From: Trichoplax sp. H2
Taxonomy: Eukaryota > Placozoa > Uniplacotomia > Trichoplacea
Assembly: GCA_003344405.1 (NCBI GenBank)
Contig: NOWV01000008.1
Span: 186,001 to 250,000, forward strand
Length of the DNA stretch: 64,000 nt
Direction of reading: 5' to 3'
In this document: positions 1 through 11,700 of the stretch, in pieces
Position numbering within the stretch: the stretch's first letter is position 1
How the letters are laid out: each line of letters opens with the position of its first letter
The notes under the pieces: generated by a model
Database searches by the model: none
Told to the model about the DNA's origin: nothing
The model's input: only the letters and a program-made list of their open reading frames with translations
Position numbers and translations under genes: made by a program

Positions 1-3000
1 AGCGATAGCGATAACGAGAGAAAATGGTCATGGCTGTTGTTAAATAGCATTTTGATGGGTAGCGTGGAATGAGAATATAGCGTCGTGGTAAAAGGGCAAT
101 ATTGACTTTGTTATCATCATGGTCAATGAATTGAAGAAAAAGAAATGGATTAGCTTCTTATCGATGATAATTATACATGACAGATTCAATCTCAAAAATA
201 AGGTTGGGTATAATTTCAATCTAGTTGGAATAAAATGAATTAGCCTACTCAAATAGAATCCTTCACAATCGTAGCCATTATATTGTATCATCAGCTAGTG
301 AATATTCAAGTGATGAATGGCTTAATTTAAAAATAAATCCTACTTGAAATTGGCTGATGTTAGTTACAGAAAAGAAGTTATTGAGAAAAAAACACTGCTG
401 ATCAATATCGAAACAATAAGATTGTTGAAATAAATAAAAGCTTAGCTATTTCTACACTTTTCCCTTCCTTAATTTAATGGAAGAATTGTCCACTAATTAC
501 CTGAAGAGTAAAGCGCAATTCCTTGACAGGAGTATCAATAATGGCTTCGAAGGTATATGTCGCTGTGTCTACCATGGTGATTTCGTTTCGATGTTGTAGA
601 TAAAAATAAGAAAAACTTGAGGATAATCTTTCCCAATAGCTTGATCACAATCGATCTTGAATCTAGAAAGGAGAGAATAAGCATCAGATATCCAATTATG
701 CTAAAATGATCGATGGATAATTATTTTGAACAATCATTGTTATTGGTCTATCAATGTCTAGTGATTTAATTTTATCATATAATTTACAATTGATAAAAAA
801 TAGCCATCAAGAATTCAAGAGGAAAGGTTAACAGGAATAACTACTATCGTTTGTGTAAGGGAGAAAAGAAATTGCTCTCTTATCATGAATATCTTCAGAT
901 AGATTAATTCGTTTGCCGCTACACGTATAGAACTCATTTTACTAGGTAGGATCAATCCGTTTTCAATGTCAGAAAGAATTACATTGAAGATGACAGATAT
1001 TATTAAAAAATCGTAAGAATAAAAATTGATTTCTAAGCTAACAGAATGGGATAAACGACTATCGTTGTGGAAAGGTGAAAAGGTATTACTCTCTTCTCAT
1101 GGATATATATCATCGGGTAGATTGGTAGATCAATTTATAAAAAATCAATTTCTAGATAGGGTAGATATTATCCTTATTAAATGGTAAAATAGTTAATTTC
1201 TAAACTTACAGAATAGTATAAACTACTATCGTTATGCATAGGGAATAAAGGCATTGCTCTCTGATTATCAATATCATCGGATCGATTCGCAGATCAATAC
1301 AAAAAAGATTCTATTTCCAGATAGTGCAGATATTATCAACGAAGGAAAAAAATCATCGATTTGTAAACTTACAAAAATGGCTAAGGATAAACTCATTGAC
1401 AAGGTAGGTTAGAAACGTATTTGCTATAACTACTCTACCATCAATCAGCGTGAAAGCTATTACTTTACAGAAGGGAAAGATAGGATATAATCGTTTTTGC
1501 CAACAGTTAAGAAAATACTTTTTCTTTCCATGCTATACCGCATTTTGATTCAGAACCAACAAAATGATTCATTTGTAAGCTAAAATGAATAACATCAGCT
1601 AGTTTAGAATGATGTAAAAGATTATTTTCACTTGTCATCCATACTGTGGACAAGGATCCCAAATGCCAATAGTCATTTTGGAACATTTCATAATCAGTCT
1701 ACAAATTATTGATCGTACTGATCCTCTTGTTTGGCAATATCAGCGTGATCGATTTAAATTGAATAAATAGTCTATCCAATAATCGTATTGACTAGATACA
1801 ATATTGAGAATGGTTTAGAACATAGAGTGGAGGGAAAAATACTATTTGATTTACGCTACCATTTCATGGTGACGATAATTATTTTTCAACGTGGGGAACA
1901 ACGTTATTTGATTAATTACGGTATACCATTCGACGATGAAAACGAAAGATGATTCTTTTTGACTATGTTAGCAATAGTATTTGATTTACTATACAATTTT
2001 ATTGTCAAGATAAAAATAACTCTTTTTCAAAGTAGCTAAAAGGATCGATTAAGCCTGGACAAATAAGCTATAAAATATACGCTATTAATCGTATCCACTT
2101 TATAAATAGTTTGTTGTTGAATAAAATCGTTCAAAAATCTCATTTGATTGGCGAGTATACAATATTTCATTCTAAAAAATGATTCCTTTTCAATAGTTGG
2201 ACACTGCAGGACCGATTCAAATGGAGACAAACAGGCAATTTTATTGACTATATTGATTTGGAGAATAGTTTGTTAAGTAAAATGAAGGAAAAAGATTAAT
2301 TAACTGATGGTAGAATTCCATTGTCGAGATAACATGATTCTTTTTCGATATCGGTAGCAACGTTATTTGATTTACGGTAGAATATCATCATGAAAATGAT
2401 TATTTTTCAACAGCTAGAGCGAAAAGGTAGATTAAACCTGGACAAACAAGCTGTAAAATAATTGTATAGGTTGCATTAACATTGGCAATGGTTTGTTGTC
2501 GGATAAAAATAAGGCACAAAAAATATTATTTCATTGAGTGTACAGTAATTTCATTGTCAAAATAAAAGTGGTGCATTCATTCTGTTTCACAAACTGGAGC
2601 TAGAAGATCAATTAACCTTAAACAAGCTTGAGAAGAGTTTGTTGTTAAGATAATTAGACGAAAAAATATTATTTGATTGAACTGTATTAGCATTAGGGAC
2701 GATTCGTTGTTGAGTTAAAATAGCCATATCAATGTTATAGCATGGACTGTAGTAATATCGTTTATCACGATGAAGATGATCAATAAATTCTTCTTGTTAT
2801 TCTTTTACTAGCTCGAGCTAGATGGTCGATTTAACCTCAATAGACTAGAGAATACTGTCGTTTGTTGTTAAGATCCATGGAAGAAAAATGTTCATAAATT
2901 GACTATCTAATTTTATCGTCAAGGTGATTACTTATCAATATCGCTATCAAGTTCATTGATAGATTAGAATTATTTACTCCTTACGCGTATGTGTGGATAT

Positions 3001-3600
3001 CTCTCTCTCTCGCTTTCTTCAAACCGATGCACTGGAAAGTAAAATGGTCTACCAAAGCAATCAACGATTTCAAGCAATTCCTACAAGCAACTACTAGCGC
3101 TTGAATAAAAAGCAAGTCTGTTGTTGACAGCAAGTTATACTACAAGATGCAATCGCTCATTCTGTTGAATAACCATGTGAATAAGTCTTATTTGTTCGAG
3201 AATAATATTGTAAAGTCCTTCTCTATTGCACACCCAAAACAGGTTAACGCCCTTTAAGCTAATGGTGAGTAATCCATTGGCATTGTTCCTCCTCCATTTA
3301 CCCCAATATGAACGACTATTGTTATCCTACTTGTAATAAATAATTCAAAATCATCCTTTGCAATCAACCCTAGGCAAGGCATGCAAGGAGAATTCAATTG
3401 TACTGTATTCATCTTTGCCTATCTAACACCATGGCCAAAAGCTAGTCATTATGATGTAGTTAGCACATCGAGACGAGCAAAATAAATACAATTTCGTTTG
3501 TACTGGAGAGAATAGCACAATTGTTCTACTGTCGACGAGCGGTAGAGATTTTGACCTTGATGCAATTTGGGGATTCCCCTTGATTGCATAAGCAACACTA
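1..3600. repeat. Gene-free region of degenerate tandem and interspersed repeats
   Basis: I see no convincing exon here; open frames are short and do not look like any protein. Between about 835 and 1400 a diverged unit of roughly 160-215 bp recurs, recognisable by a core like 'actatcgtt', then 'attgctctct', 'atcatcgg' and a 'cagatatta' tail (near 842, 1059 and 1222). Between about 1840 and 2900 a second family recurs, with 'ttatttgatttac', 'gtttgttgtt' and 'gatcgatttaacc'-like blocks. Copies are heavily diverged, so these are old arrays or fragments of an unidentified dispersed element. Confidence 0.5.
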
Positions 3601-3605
3601 ATGGA

Positions 3606-4180
3606 AATCAATCAATTGATAGGAAATGGTCACAAGCGGGCAGGTTAATGCATGATGGATGTCAAGGGATGAAATCTTGCCGCTCTAACATTTTTCGACG
3701 AAGATAGTCCTCGTTGCGGGACTTGTCATCGATTGAAGAGTGTCCTCAATCGAATCGAAATAAATCAATCAATCGATAGGAGGCGATCATGAGCGGGTAG
3801 GTTAATGCATGATGGATTTCATTTTCGAAGAAGATAGTTCTCGTTATTACGGGGACTTGCCATCGATTGAAGAGTATCCCCGATCGAAATCAATCAATCG
3901 ATAGGAGACAATCATCAGCGGGTAGGTTAATGCATGATGGATGTCAAGGGATGAAATCTTGCCGCTCTAACATTTTTCGATAAGATAGTCCTCGTTACGG
4001 GGACTTGTCATCGATTGAAGAGTGTCCTCAATCGATAGGAGACGATCATCAGCGGGAAGGGTAGTGCATGATCGATGTCATCTTTCGACAAGATAGTCCT
4101 CGTCGATCAATCTGAAACAACGACTCCTATAAATACTGTACAGTAACGTAAATAAATCAATCGATAGGAGACGATCATGT
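3606..4180. repeat. Tandem repeat, about 125-155 bp unit, four copies plus a partial fifth
   Basis: Copies start near 3606, 3762, 3888 and 4027, each with the core 'aatcaatcgataggag', then 'gcgggtaggttaatgcatga', 'gatagtcctcgt', 'ggggacttgtcatcgattga' and 'agagtgtcctcaatcg'. A partial fifth copy sits at 4153-4180. Units differ by indels (the third lacks part of the second's spacing), so this is an ordinary satellite-like array and not evenly spaced like a CRISPR array. No coding content is seen. Confidence 0.85.
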
Positions 4181-4199
4181 AAACTAGAATAGTAGTCAA

Positions 4200-5020
4200 C
4201 TTTTCATGGCCAACGCAGTCGATGCACATTCAAATCGCATCAAGCTTTCACAAGCAACGCTAGCTTCCATAAATCGGTCATGAAATGTCGGTAATCGATC
4301 GTCAAATCGATACTGATTAGATTAGTCATGCACTTTTTACGAGTAACGCAATCGAGGCGCATTTGCACATTGGAATAGCAGTAAGCTTTTTCTTAAGCAA
4401 CGCTCGATGCGCATCGGAATAGCAATAACGCAATCTATGCCTATTGGGATAGTAATAAGTTTTTCCTAGACAACGTAGTCCGATGCACGTTTACTTTTTT
4501 TAAGCAACGTTCACTTAAATCAATGTCGATAGGGGATAACGCTATTTGCGAAGATTTGAACTCCAACAGATTTTTTCTTAATTTTAAGCAAGTTTAGCTT
4601 TCAATGCTGTAAGCTATTTCATAAGCAACGCTAACTTCCATGAAATCTTAAGGGAAATATGGGTAATACAGTCTACATAGAGTACAGTACAACTTAAGCG
4701 GACTAACTTTAACAAGTATTTTATTTATTTTTTCTATACAGCGTGCTGGATTCAATCACTTTATACGCGCTTTTAATAAAAGGAACGATAGCTTTAAGGA
4801 ACGCTGGTAAATGACATAGCATAGAGATTTAAATTCGAAGCAGTATTTTTATCATACGCTATGCTAACTGCAATCAATGGAGACTTGAATAATGGCAAAA
4901 ACGTTGCTTATAAGTAGCGTTAGCTTCAAGGGACATACAGTAGGCAATGAGATAGTGTGAACATTTAAACTCCAACAAGTTTATTTCATAAGCAGCGCTA
5001 GCTTTAATCAATAGACGAAA
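4200..5020. repeat. Interspersed short-motif array ('aagcaacgc' family)
   Basis: The motif 'aagcaacgctagcttcca' and variants recur irregularly (near 4251, 4395, 4502, 4624 and 4982), with 'cgatgcgcat'-like blocks between about 4345 and 4490. The spacing is irregular and the copies diverged. I see no gene. This could be a decayed minisatellite. Confidence 0.45.
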
Positions 5021-5380
5021 TATCTATAGAGGATAGGATCAATGTTGTCGGACTGATGCTATTTTTTTTCATTTCTATTACATCTTTGTGAACGGATAGT
5101 TTATAAAAATTCACCAAGATTAAACCTTCATTTACTCTTTGAACAAGCATTCATAACGTAGAAGAAGATAATCCGTTGCCTTTAGTAATGAGACGGGGCA
5201 ATGGGATTACTGTCTATGTGTCGGATTTCTTTATTTTTTTTTTACATGAACACTGGCGGCTTAACCATTTCATACTGTACGACATTGGTCATAGTAAGTA
5301 GATGAAAATATCCTACAAAATTATTCTATCGAATGCCATGGCTGTTGCAAGGTGAACAAGATGATTGACATTTAATACAC

Positions 5381-5516
5381 TGCTAGATTGGCGTGCATGG
5401 TTTCATCGTACCCTAACCCTAACCCTAATCCAAACCTTAATTTACTCTTTGAACAAGCATTCATCATTTTGAATACACTGTTAGATTGGCGTGCATGGTT
5501 TCATCGTACCCTTATA
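5381..5516. repeat. Short duplication around a telomere-like (CCCTAA)n tract
   Basis: About 5409-5430 contains two perfect ccctaa units and then variants, matching the animal telomere repeat read on the C strand. It is flanked by a duplicated block: 'gattggcgtgcatggtttca' occurs near 5387 and again near 5486. A second block, 'tttactctttgaacaagcat', occurs near 5131 and again near 5441. The tract is far too short for a chromosome end, so it is an interstitial telomeric sequence. Confidence 0.75.
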
Positions 5517-5582
5517 CCTTTGCTTAGATTGTTCATAGCAAGAATAATTGAAGCGGATTCTATTCCGTTGATGCAAGAATGA

Positions 5583-7084
5583 ATCAATTCGACTTATACA
5601 TTTAACGTAATGGAGCGTGACCAAGAAAATTAACGCTGGATAGTATATAATTTAATTATCTTGAATTGTTTCAAAAGGGAAGACTACGAAAATTATTAAT
5701 AAAATATTCAGACAGAATCTGATCGTGTTCATGGCTTCCCGTGGTGTTGATCATAATTAATTATTGAACTATAAAAACAAGATCGATAAAAAAAAAAAGC
5801 ATAAAAGGGAAGGGCTTGCATCATCTCTTCCACTATAGGATACAATATGAGATTGTACTGCCAGGCTCAAGCTATCCTACCGTGATCGATTGCCCTTCAG
5901 GGAGTAATCTTCCAATATCAAGTAGATAGAGAATCCTTACTTTATTCAATTTCTTTGACTTTTGTCTATACAGATTAATCATCTCGGTATAAAATTCTCG
6001 AGACGCTCAAATTAGGTTATGGCACATGCTTACAAGACGCTAAAAATGTGCTTGGACAGGCAAATTTTTTTTGGCGTCATTACTTCTCTGTCTCCATCAT
6101 GCATGATTCATGGCTTATTACTCCTTAATCCTCTTTTATAAAGTAGCGTCAGTGATAAAATATCACTAATTTCGTTAAATGAAATCGAATCGATTGTCGT
6201 TTTCATCGTTTAAAGTAAAGTAATCATTTCAATCTAAATATACAGTAATCTTATTAACTCCACCTCCATTCAATGGAGTTTATCCAATAAGGAGAGGGAC
6301 GATGAAAGTCAATGTGACAAATTTCTGTTGAATTCAATCTTACACGAACTCATAAATAAGGTAAGCAATATTCCAAGATATTATCATCAACCGGAAAGGT
6401 AACTAGGGGATAGCCTCCTTTTTTATAAGGCAGTCCGAGAACGTCCCTGTTGGACAAGGAATGATGCCGGTCGTGGAAAGATCATGGTTTAAATTTTTGC
6501 CTCTCCCTACTGGGTGAGTGTATGCAAAAGTCTATTCTTGCATAATAATTAATAAGCGTTTTCTCTGCATGATTCATCGAATGTTATTATTTCTTCCTTT
6601 ACAAGCATATCAAAATACAGAGACATCCATTTGTGGAATAAATTAGGTGGAATTTTTTCTTATTTTGTCCTCGTTTTAATGTTGACTATGCAGGAGAAGA
6701 ATACAATGACATCTGACATCATTTTAACGTTTTTGAGCTAAGTGAATGCCTTCATGTTCACCATCAAAAAATGATGAATATCAATTTACCCAATAGACAA
6801 CCTCTCTATTGGCGATCCCATTGATTGATTATCTTTATAATCAAGCAAATAGTTAACACCCAAGCACCACGCCTAAAATACCATAACGGATAGCTAAATT
6901 GAAGATATACATGAGTCTACAAGAAGTAGCGATATAGTAGCATTCTACCTGCCTCAGTACAACAAATTCATTTTCTTTCATGTCTACTATAGCAAGGTAT
7001 AATCTACAATCAGCCATTGGCTACCAACTCCTTATTTATAGCATCGTAGTTGTTTGTTCTGCAGCCTTGTACTTTTTCACTGGG
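5583..7084. other. Non-coding stretch, nothing recognised
   Basis: AT-rich sequence with no long open frame, no recognisable domain and no clear repeat. I could not support any gene or RNA here. Confidence 0.4.
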
Positions 7085-7599
7085 CAATAAAGGATTTATT
7101 TGTATCGAATTATTATAATAGTTCTTATTCTATCATGAATAACAATAGCTTAACCAATTTAGAGGTTTATCGATGATAACTTATGCATGTTCAAGGATTT
7201 TGGCATAAGCAACTATCGTTGCGTTTCCATTCTTAGTCGTGAACGACTTAGAATGGAAACCGTAAGTTAAACTACTTTCAACATGATGGTTGATAGTTGA
7301 TTGCAGAATGTTCCATAGAAATCATCAAATTACAGTATGTAACATGAAACGTCTCGGTACATACGGCGTCGATAGTTTAGCCACTATATTACTTTTAACT
7401 AAGTCAACTAGTATATACTAAACTAATAGTAAGAATAATTTAAGTCGATCGATTGAAAAATTTTGACCATCAGAGTAATAAATCATTCTCAGGATAGGAA
7501 TTTTTGAAATTGCAACTATTGATTGTATCACTTTAGCCTAAGCGGCAATCTTATCCTATAATAAAAGTACTTTAAGGTGATTCTTTAACTACAGGTGGC
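7085..7599. repeat. Left copy of a sequence duplicated across the assembly gap
   Basis: 7085-7240 is almost identical to 7620-7775 (one difference seen: 'ttggcataagc' against 'ttggcttaagc'). 7261-7599 is almost identical to 8455-8793. The junction between the two blocks holds 20 bases here but 679 bases in the right copy. The last base of this copy meets the run of N. This is the pattern expected when two haplotypes of one locus are laid end to end in an assembly. Confidence 0.9.
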
Positions 7600-7619
7600 N
7601 NNNNNNNNNNNNNNNNNNN
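7600..7619. other. Assembly gap (20 N)
   Basis: A run of 20 unknown bases. Sequence on the left side reappears on the right side, so the gap probably joins two allelic contigs instead of spanning missing unique sequence. Confidence 0.99.
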
Positions 7620-8793
7620 CAATAAAGGATTTATTTGTATCGAATTATTATAATAGTTCTTATTCTATCATGAATAACAATAGCTTAACCAATTTAGAGG
7701 TTTATCGATGATAACTTATGCATGTTCAAGGATTTTGGCTTAAGCAACTATCGTTGCGTTTCCATTCTTAGTCGTTAACGTTAGCACGAGAGACTTTGAT
7801 ACACTCCTCCTAGTAACCTTGCTAAAAGTCTCTTTTCTTTAGGATTTACTGCATTTAAATAGTGTAGCCGTAATAACATATTATACCCTTATCTTAGTAA
7901 TTCATTACCTTATTTTATGCTAACCTTATCTTAGTAATTCATTACCTTATTTTATGCTAACACGATAGGTGCAGTACAACAGGTTACTATATTCTGACAT
8001 ATATAACAACTATCACACCCTTTATGAAAAAGTATCAAGATGATGACATGAGAATTCTTACACGGTTAAAGGCATCATGTTCATTTTCCATCAAATGCCA
8101 TGAATTGAAGATAGATAGGATAGACGATTATTACCTTACTAGACTATCAATGATCGAGTTGAGACGCTTATGTCGATCTATGAAGCTCGTGATCATCATT
8201 TTATGAGCTGTAAGACTCTAATAAACGCTAATAAAAATGTTTGAAAATAAAATGAATTCTAAGTGATGTATCTATCATGGTCAACCTTGGTGATACATGA
8301 TCGAGAAAATGATCCATTGATATTTGTATAAATCAATGATACTGCGCTATGACTATTCTGTCATCCATAACGCTAACTGCCGGAAACTATTTTATAAGTT
8401 GATGATGATAATTTTCCTTCCATTTCATTGCTTTCATGCCTTTAGCCACCGTACCGTAAGTTAAACTACTTTCAACATGATGGTTGATAGTTGATTGCAG
8501 AATGTTCCATAGAAATCATCAAATTACAGTATGTAACATGAAACGTCTCGGTACATACGGCGTCGATAGTTTAGCCACTATATTACTTTTAACTAAGTCA
8601 ACTAGTATATACTAAACTAATAGTAAGAATAGTTTAAGTCGATCGATTGAAAAATTTTGACCATCGGAGTAATAAATCATTCTCAGGATAGGAATTTTTG
8701 AAATTGCAACTATTGATTGTACCACTTTAGCCTAACCGGCAATCTTATCCTATAATAAAAGTACTTTAAGGTGATTCTTTAACTACAGGTGGC
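7620..8793. repeat. Right copy of the gap-flanking duplication, with a 679 bp insertion
   Basis: The same locus as 7085-7599, carrying extra sequence at 7776-8454. The first part of the insertion (about 7776-7900) matches a dispersed element seen again at about 19880-20050. An exact 37 bp tandem duplication lies at 7887-7923 and 7924-7960. The open frame at 8024-8206 lies inside the insertion and resembles no known protein. Confidence 0.85.
7757..7900. mobile_element. Dispersed non-coding element, copy 1
   Basis: It begins with 'gtttccattcttagtcgt' and continues through 'gagactttgatacactcctc', 'agtctcttttcttta' and 'gtgtagccgtaata'. The same order of blocks is found at about 19883-20050, more than 12 kb away. 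It is absent from the allelic-looking copy at 7085-7599, where only a short near-perfect hairpin remains (about 7223-7260). No transposase is visible. The size and lack of coding sequence suggest a MITE-like non-autonomous element; that name is inference. Confidence 0.5.
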
Positions 8794-11700
8794 GATCAAA
8801 ATTGTCTCTTCATTTTCAAAAATGATGAGAATTTTCTGAATATGAGGATACTTGTTAAAGATAGAAATGGTGGATTTTTAATGCTATACTTATTTTACGG
8901 GGATGTACAGTACTTTAGTATTTTCCTTTACCGGTGCTTAATGCGTTGTATCTGCAAGGGCTTCGCAATTAATGACAAGTTTTCATACATGAGAATACGA
9001 AATATCTACAGGAGATATGTACAACTCTTCATCTTAACATCGATATTCGTAAAATTTATAGAGCATTACCACCCTGAGTGAAATGATTTATTGAAGGAGA
9101 TAGCCTTATAACATAGTTTGAAACCACTTCCATAAAGTAAAGGCCAAACTTGAACTATTCATTTCCAGTAAACTAAGTAACTCGTACAAGATAATAGGAA
9201 ACATTTGCCCTGCTTATAGACGTAGGCTGCTGATGTTTGCACAGATAAGAAAGACGATGATTAATAAAATAAAAGAAAATTTCTGAGGACTTAGATATTA
9301 AATTTAAAGCTAATTTGAGTCATGATAATGTTCAAAGCACACCATTTCATCTTATTCTTGTCACTATCTGATGTTAGACTAACACTGGTCTGTCTCATTT
9401 TGGGCAGCACACATCATATCCGCTACTGTTCATTCCCATCATTTTATCACATTATCAATAGCACTTGTTGAATATTTTATACAAGAATAGGGCCGATATT
9501 CGATCTAGCTTACTAATATGGATTGGATAAAAACGACTATTTGCACTCATTCTTCTCATTGCATGAAAAAAAAGTATGTTATGAAATATTGATAATGCTT
9601 ATGTAGTATTAAAAAGTACAAGCGGCCGTAAAGACGTGATAGATTAGTCTTCGTCAATGATTTAGTGCCTATATCAAAAGCAGTCATTATCAATGATGCG
9701 GTATATGGTGCTGGGTAGAATAAAAATAGAATACTTATCTTCGATAAAAATACTGTCCGGTATGCAATATGACATGTAGAATATTTAAAAAGTTGAAATT
9801 ATCGAACAAAGTGACGAAATAGATTGAATAGGAAAATTTGAGTTATATTAAAAAAAAATCGGAAAGGAGCAAATTCTATCAAAGTCATTAATATCGTCGT
9901 CTATCCAGTGGATAAAAAGTAACACGGTACAAGGTAAGAGTTTCAACTTTTAAAAAAGTAAGAGATTTACCCGTGATATAAAAGGAAAAATTCACGGTCA
10001 ATCTATACATTAGTTAATCGGAAATTAGAAATTCTACTTTACAAATTAAAGTTTCTCTATCATCGCATTTCATCTTTCACTTACCGATAAGAGCTGGAGC
10101 AGATTGCAATCTCTTCCGAATTGTATAAGGAAGAAGAAGAATGTAGTGATTCTATTTTATATGTAGAATAACTATAAAGTAAAAAGTTATACATACAAGT
10201 TGAATTGCTGCTGTCAATCCAGCCTATTCTATGCGTCAGTATGACCTAAGTTATTGTCTTGATAGACCGCCTAACAATTGCTAGGCACACCCTTGCTTCC
10301 GTTTGCTTTCTTTTATTCCTTCTCGTAATAATTGTCGTCGTCAATAATTTAGTATAAATTAATATAAATAAGAATTTTATACAATGCTCTCGTCGTTTAC
10401 TTATTAACTCTATGGTTGAGCTGCTGTATTATGCTAATTAAACCTGCCGACGTTTCGTGCAATATTCACTGTTGCCATGAGATGAGTTATCCACAAAGTT
10501 AAAGTTGAAACTAGATTATAAGTCTGCAAACTTTTTAATGTTGGATAAACCGATATTGAAGTTCTATGCTAAAATCCCTTTTTCTTCAAGATAGATACTA
10601 TATGCAGAATTCAGTAAAATTCTTGATTTTTATCACTTCTGAAAAGACTTCTTCTATAGTGTCTAAGTAGAACATCGGCCACACTATTCTAGTTCTAACG
10701 CAGTAGTTATACGAAACAATTAATTAGTGGCATCCCTGTGGCCATGATAATATTTGTATGCTCTTAAATGAAAGATAAATCAATGCTTTATCGCTAAATA
10801 GCTTTCCCACATGAAAGATATAAAATACCATAAAATATCAATTTCATAACCTTAACGGACTTTATAGTGCATAATAAATGTAATATTATGCATATAGACA
10901 TCATTCCTGTGCTAGCTCTGTTATAGGCGGCAAAATTAACTAGCGACATACTTTATTAGTGAAAATGTTTGTATCCTCTTAACACTGCCTGTATCTGGAC
11001 TGTTTCTGTACATTGAAAGAGTTTCTTTCGCTATGATAGACTTGCAGATTATTGAATATGATAAAATACAGTATAGATTTTATGAGTTCTAAATGGGCTT
11101 TTACAGAATGTACTATAGTATAGTATGCTTCTCATCCTTAAACTACTAGCTTATTTAGAACACAGAGTTAATCAGCGAAATTCTTCAGTATCTAGAATAA
11201 TTATACTCGTGATTTAGATTGATGACTATCAGACATTCAATGAGCGTAGAATTTTTCTATGATTAGATGTAGAAAGAAGAAATGGATATTACCTTTAAAG
11301 TGACCCAGCTTACGTAGATGAACGTATTGTAATAAGTCAAAATCGACGGTAGATTGTAGCCTCCCACTCACCAAATGAGGTGTACAATCTAATGCTTGCA
11401 TAGATTAGATGATTTTCTAAACTTTACTTAAAGTAATGCCTCTACTATACTATCATACTGTACATTAGATGATATAAAGTGTTTTAGTTAGACAATATTA
11501 GGTGATGAATAAATATTTTAAACGATATTGGGACTATATCTAAAATAGAATTAGAAAAATTAATAAATTAATATATTGCTTGCTAGTTTATATTATAATA
11601 TATAAATATATATATGAGATATACTCGTTTATATAAAACGGACACAATTACATAAAATATTTTATTGCGATTGATTTTATAGTTAAGAAATAATTACTGT

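Noticed and set aside
3606-4180. Possible CRISPR-like array
   Set aside because: Units are over 100 bp, spacing is uneven and there are no unique spacers. The window is clearly eukaryotic.
7085-8793. True tandem duplication of about 0.5-1.2 kb
   Set aside because: The copies are separated by an assembly gap placed exactly at the boundary and differ by one clean insertion, which is better explained by two haplotypes.
8842-9081. 79-residue open frame after the duplicated region
   Set aside because: Its composition is typical of random AT-rich DNA. No homology or splice support is seen.
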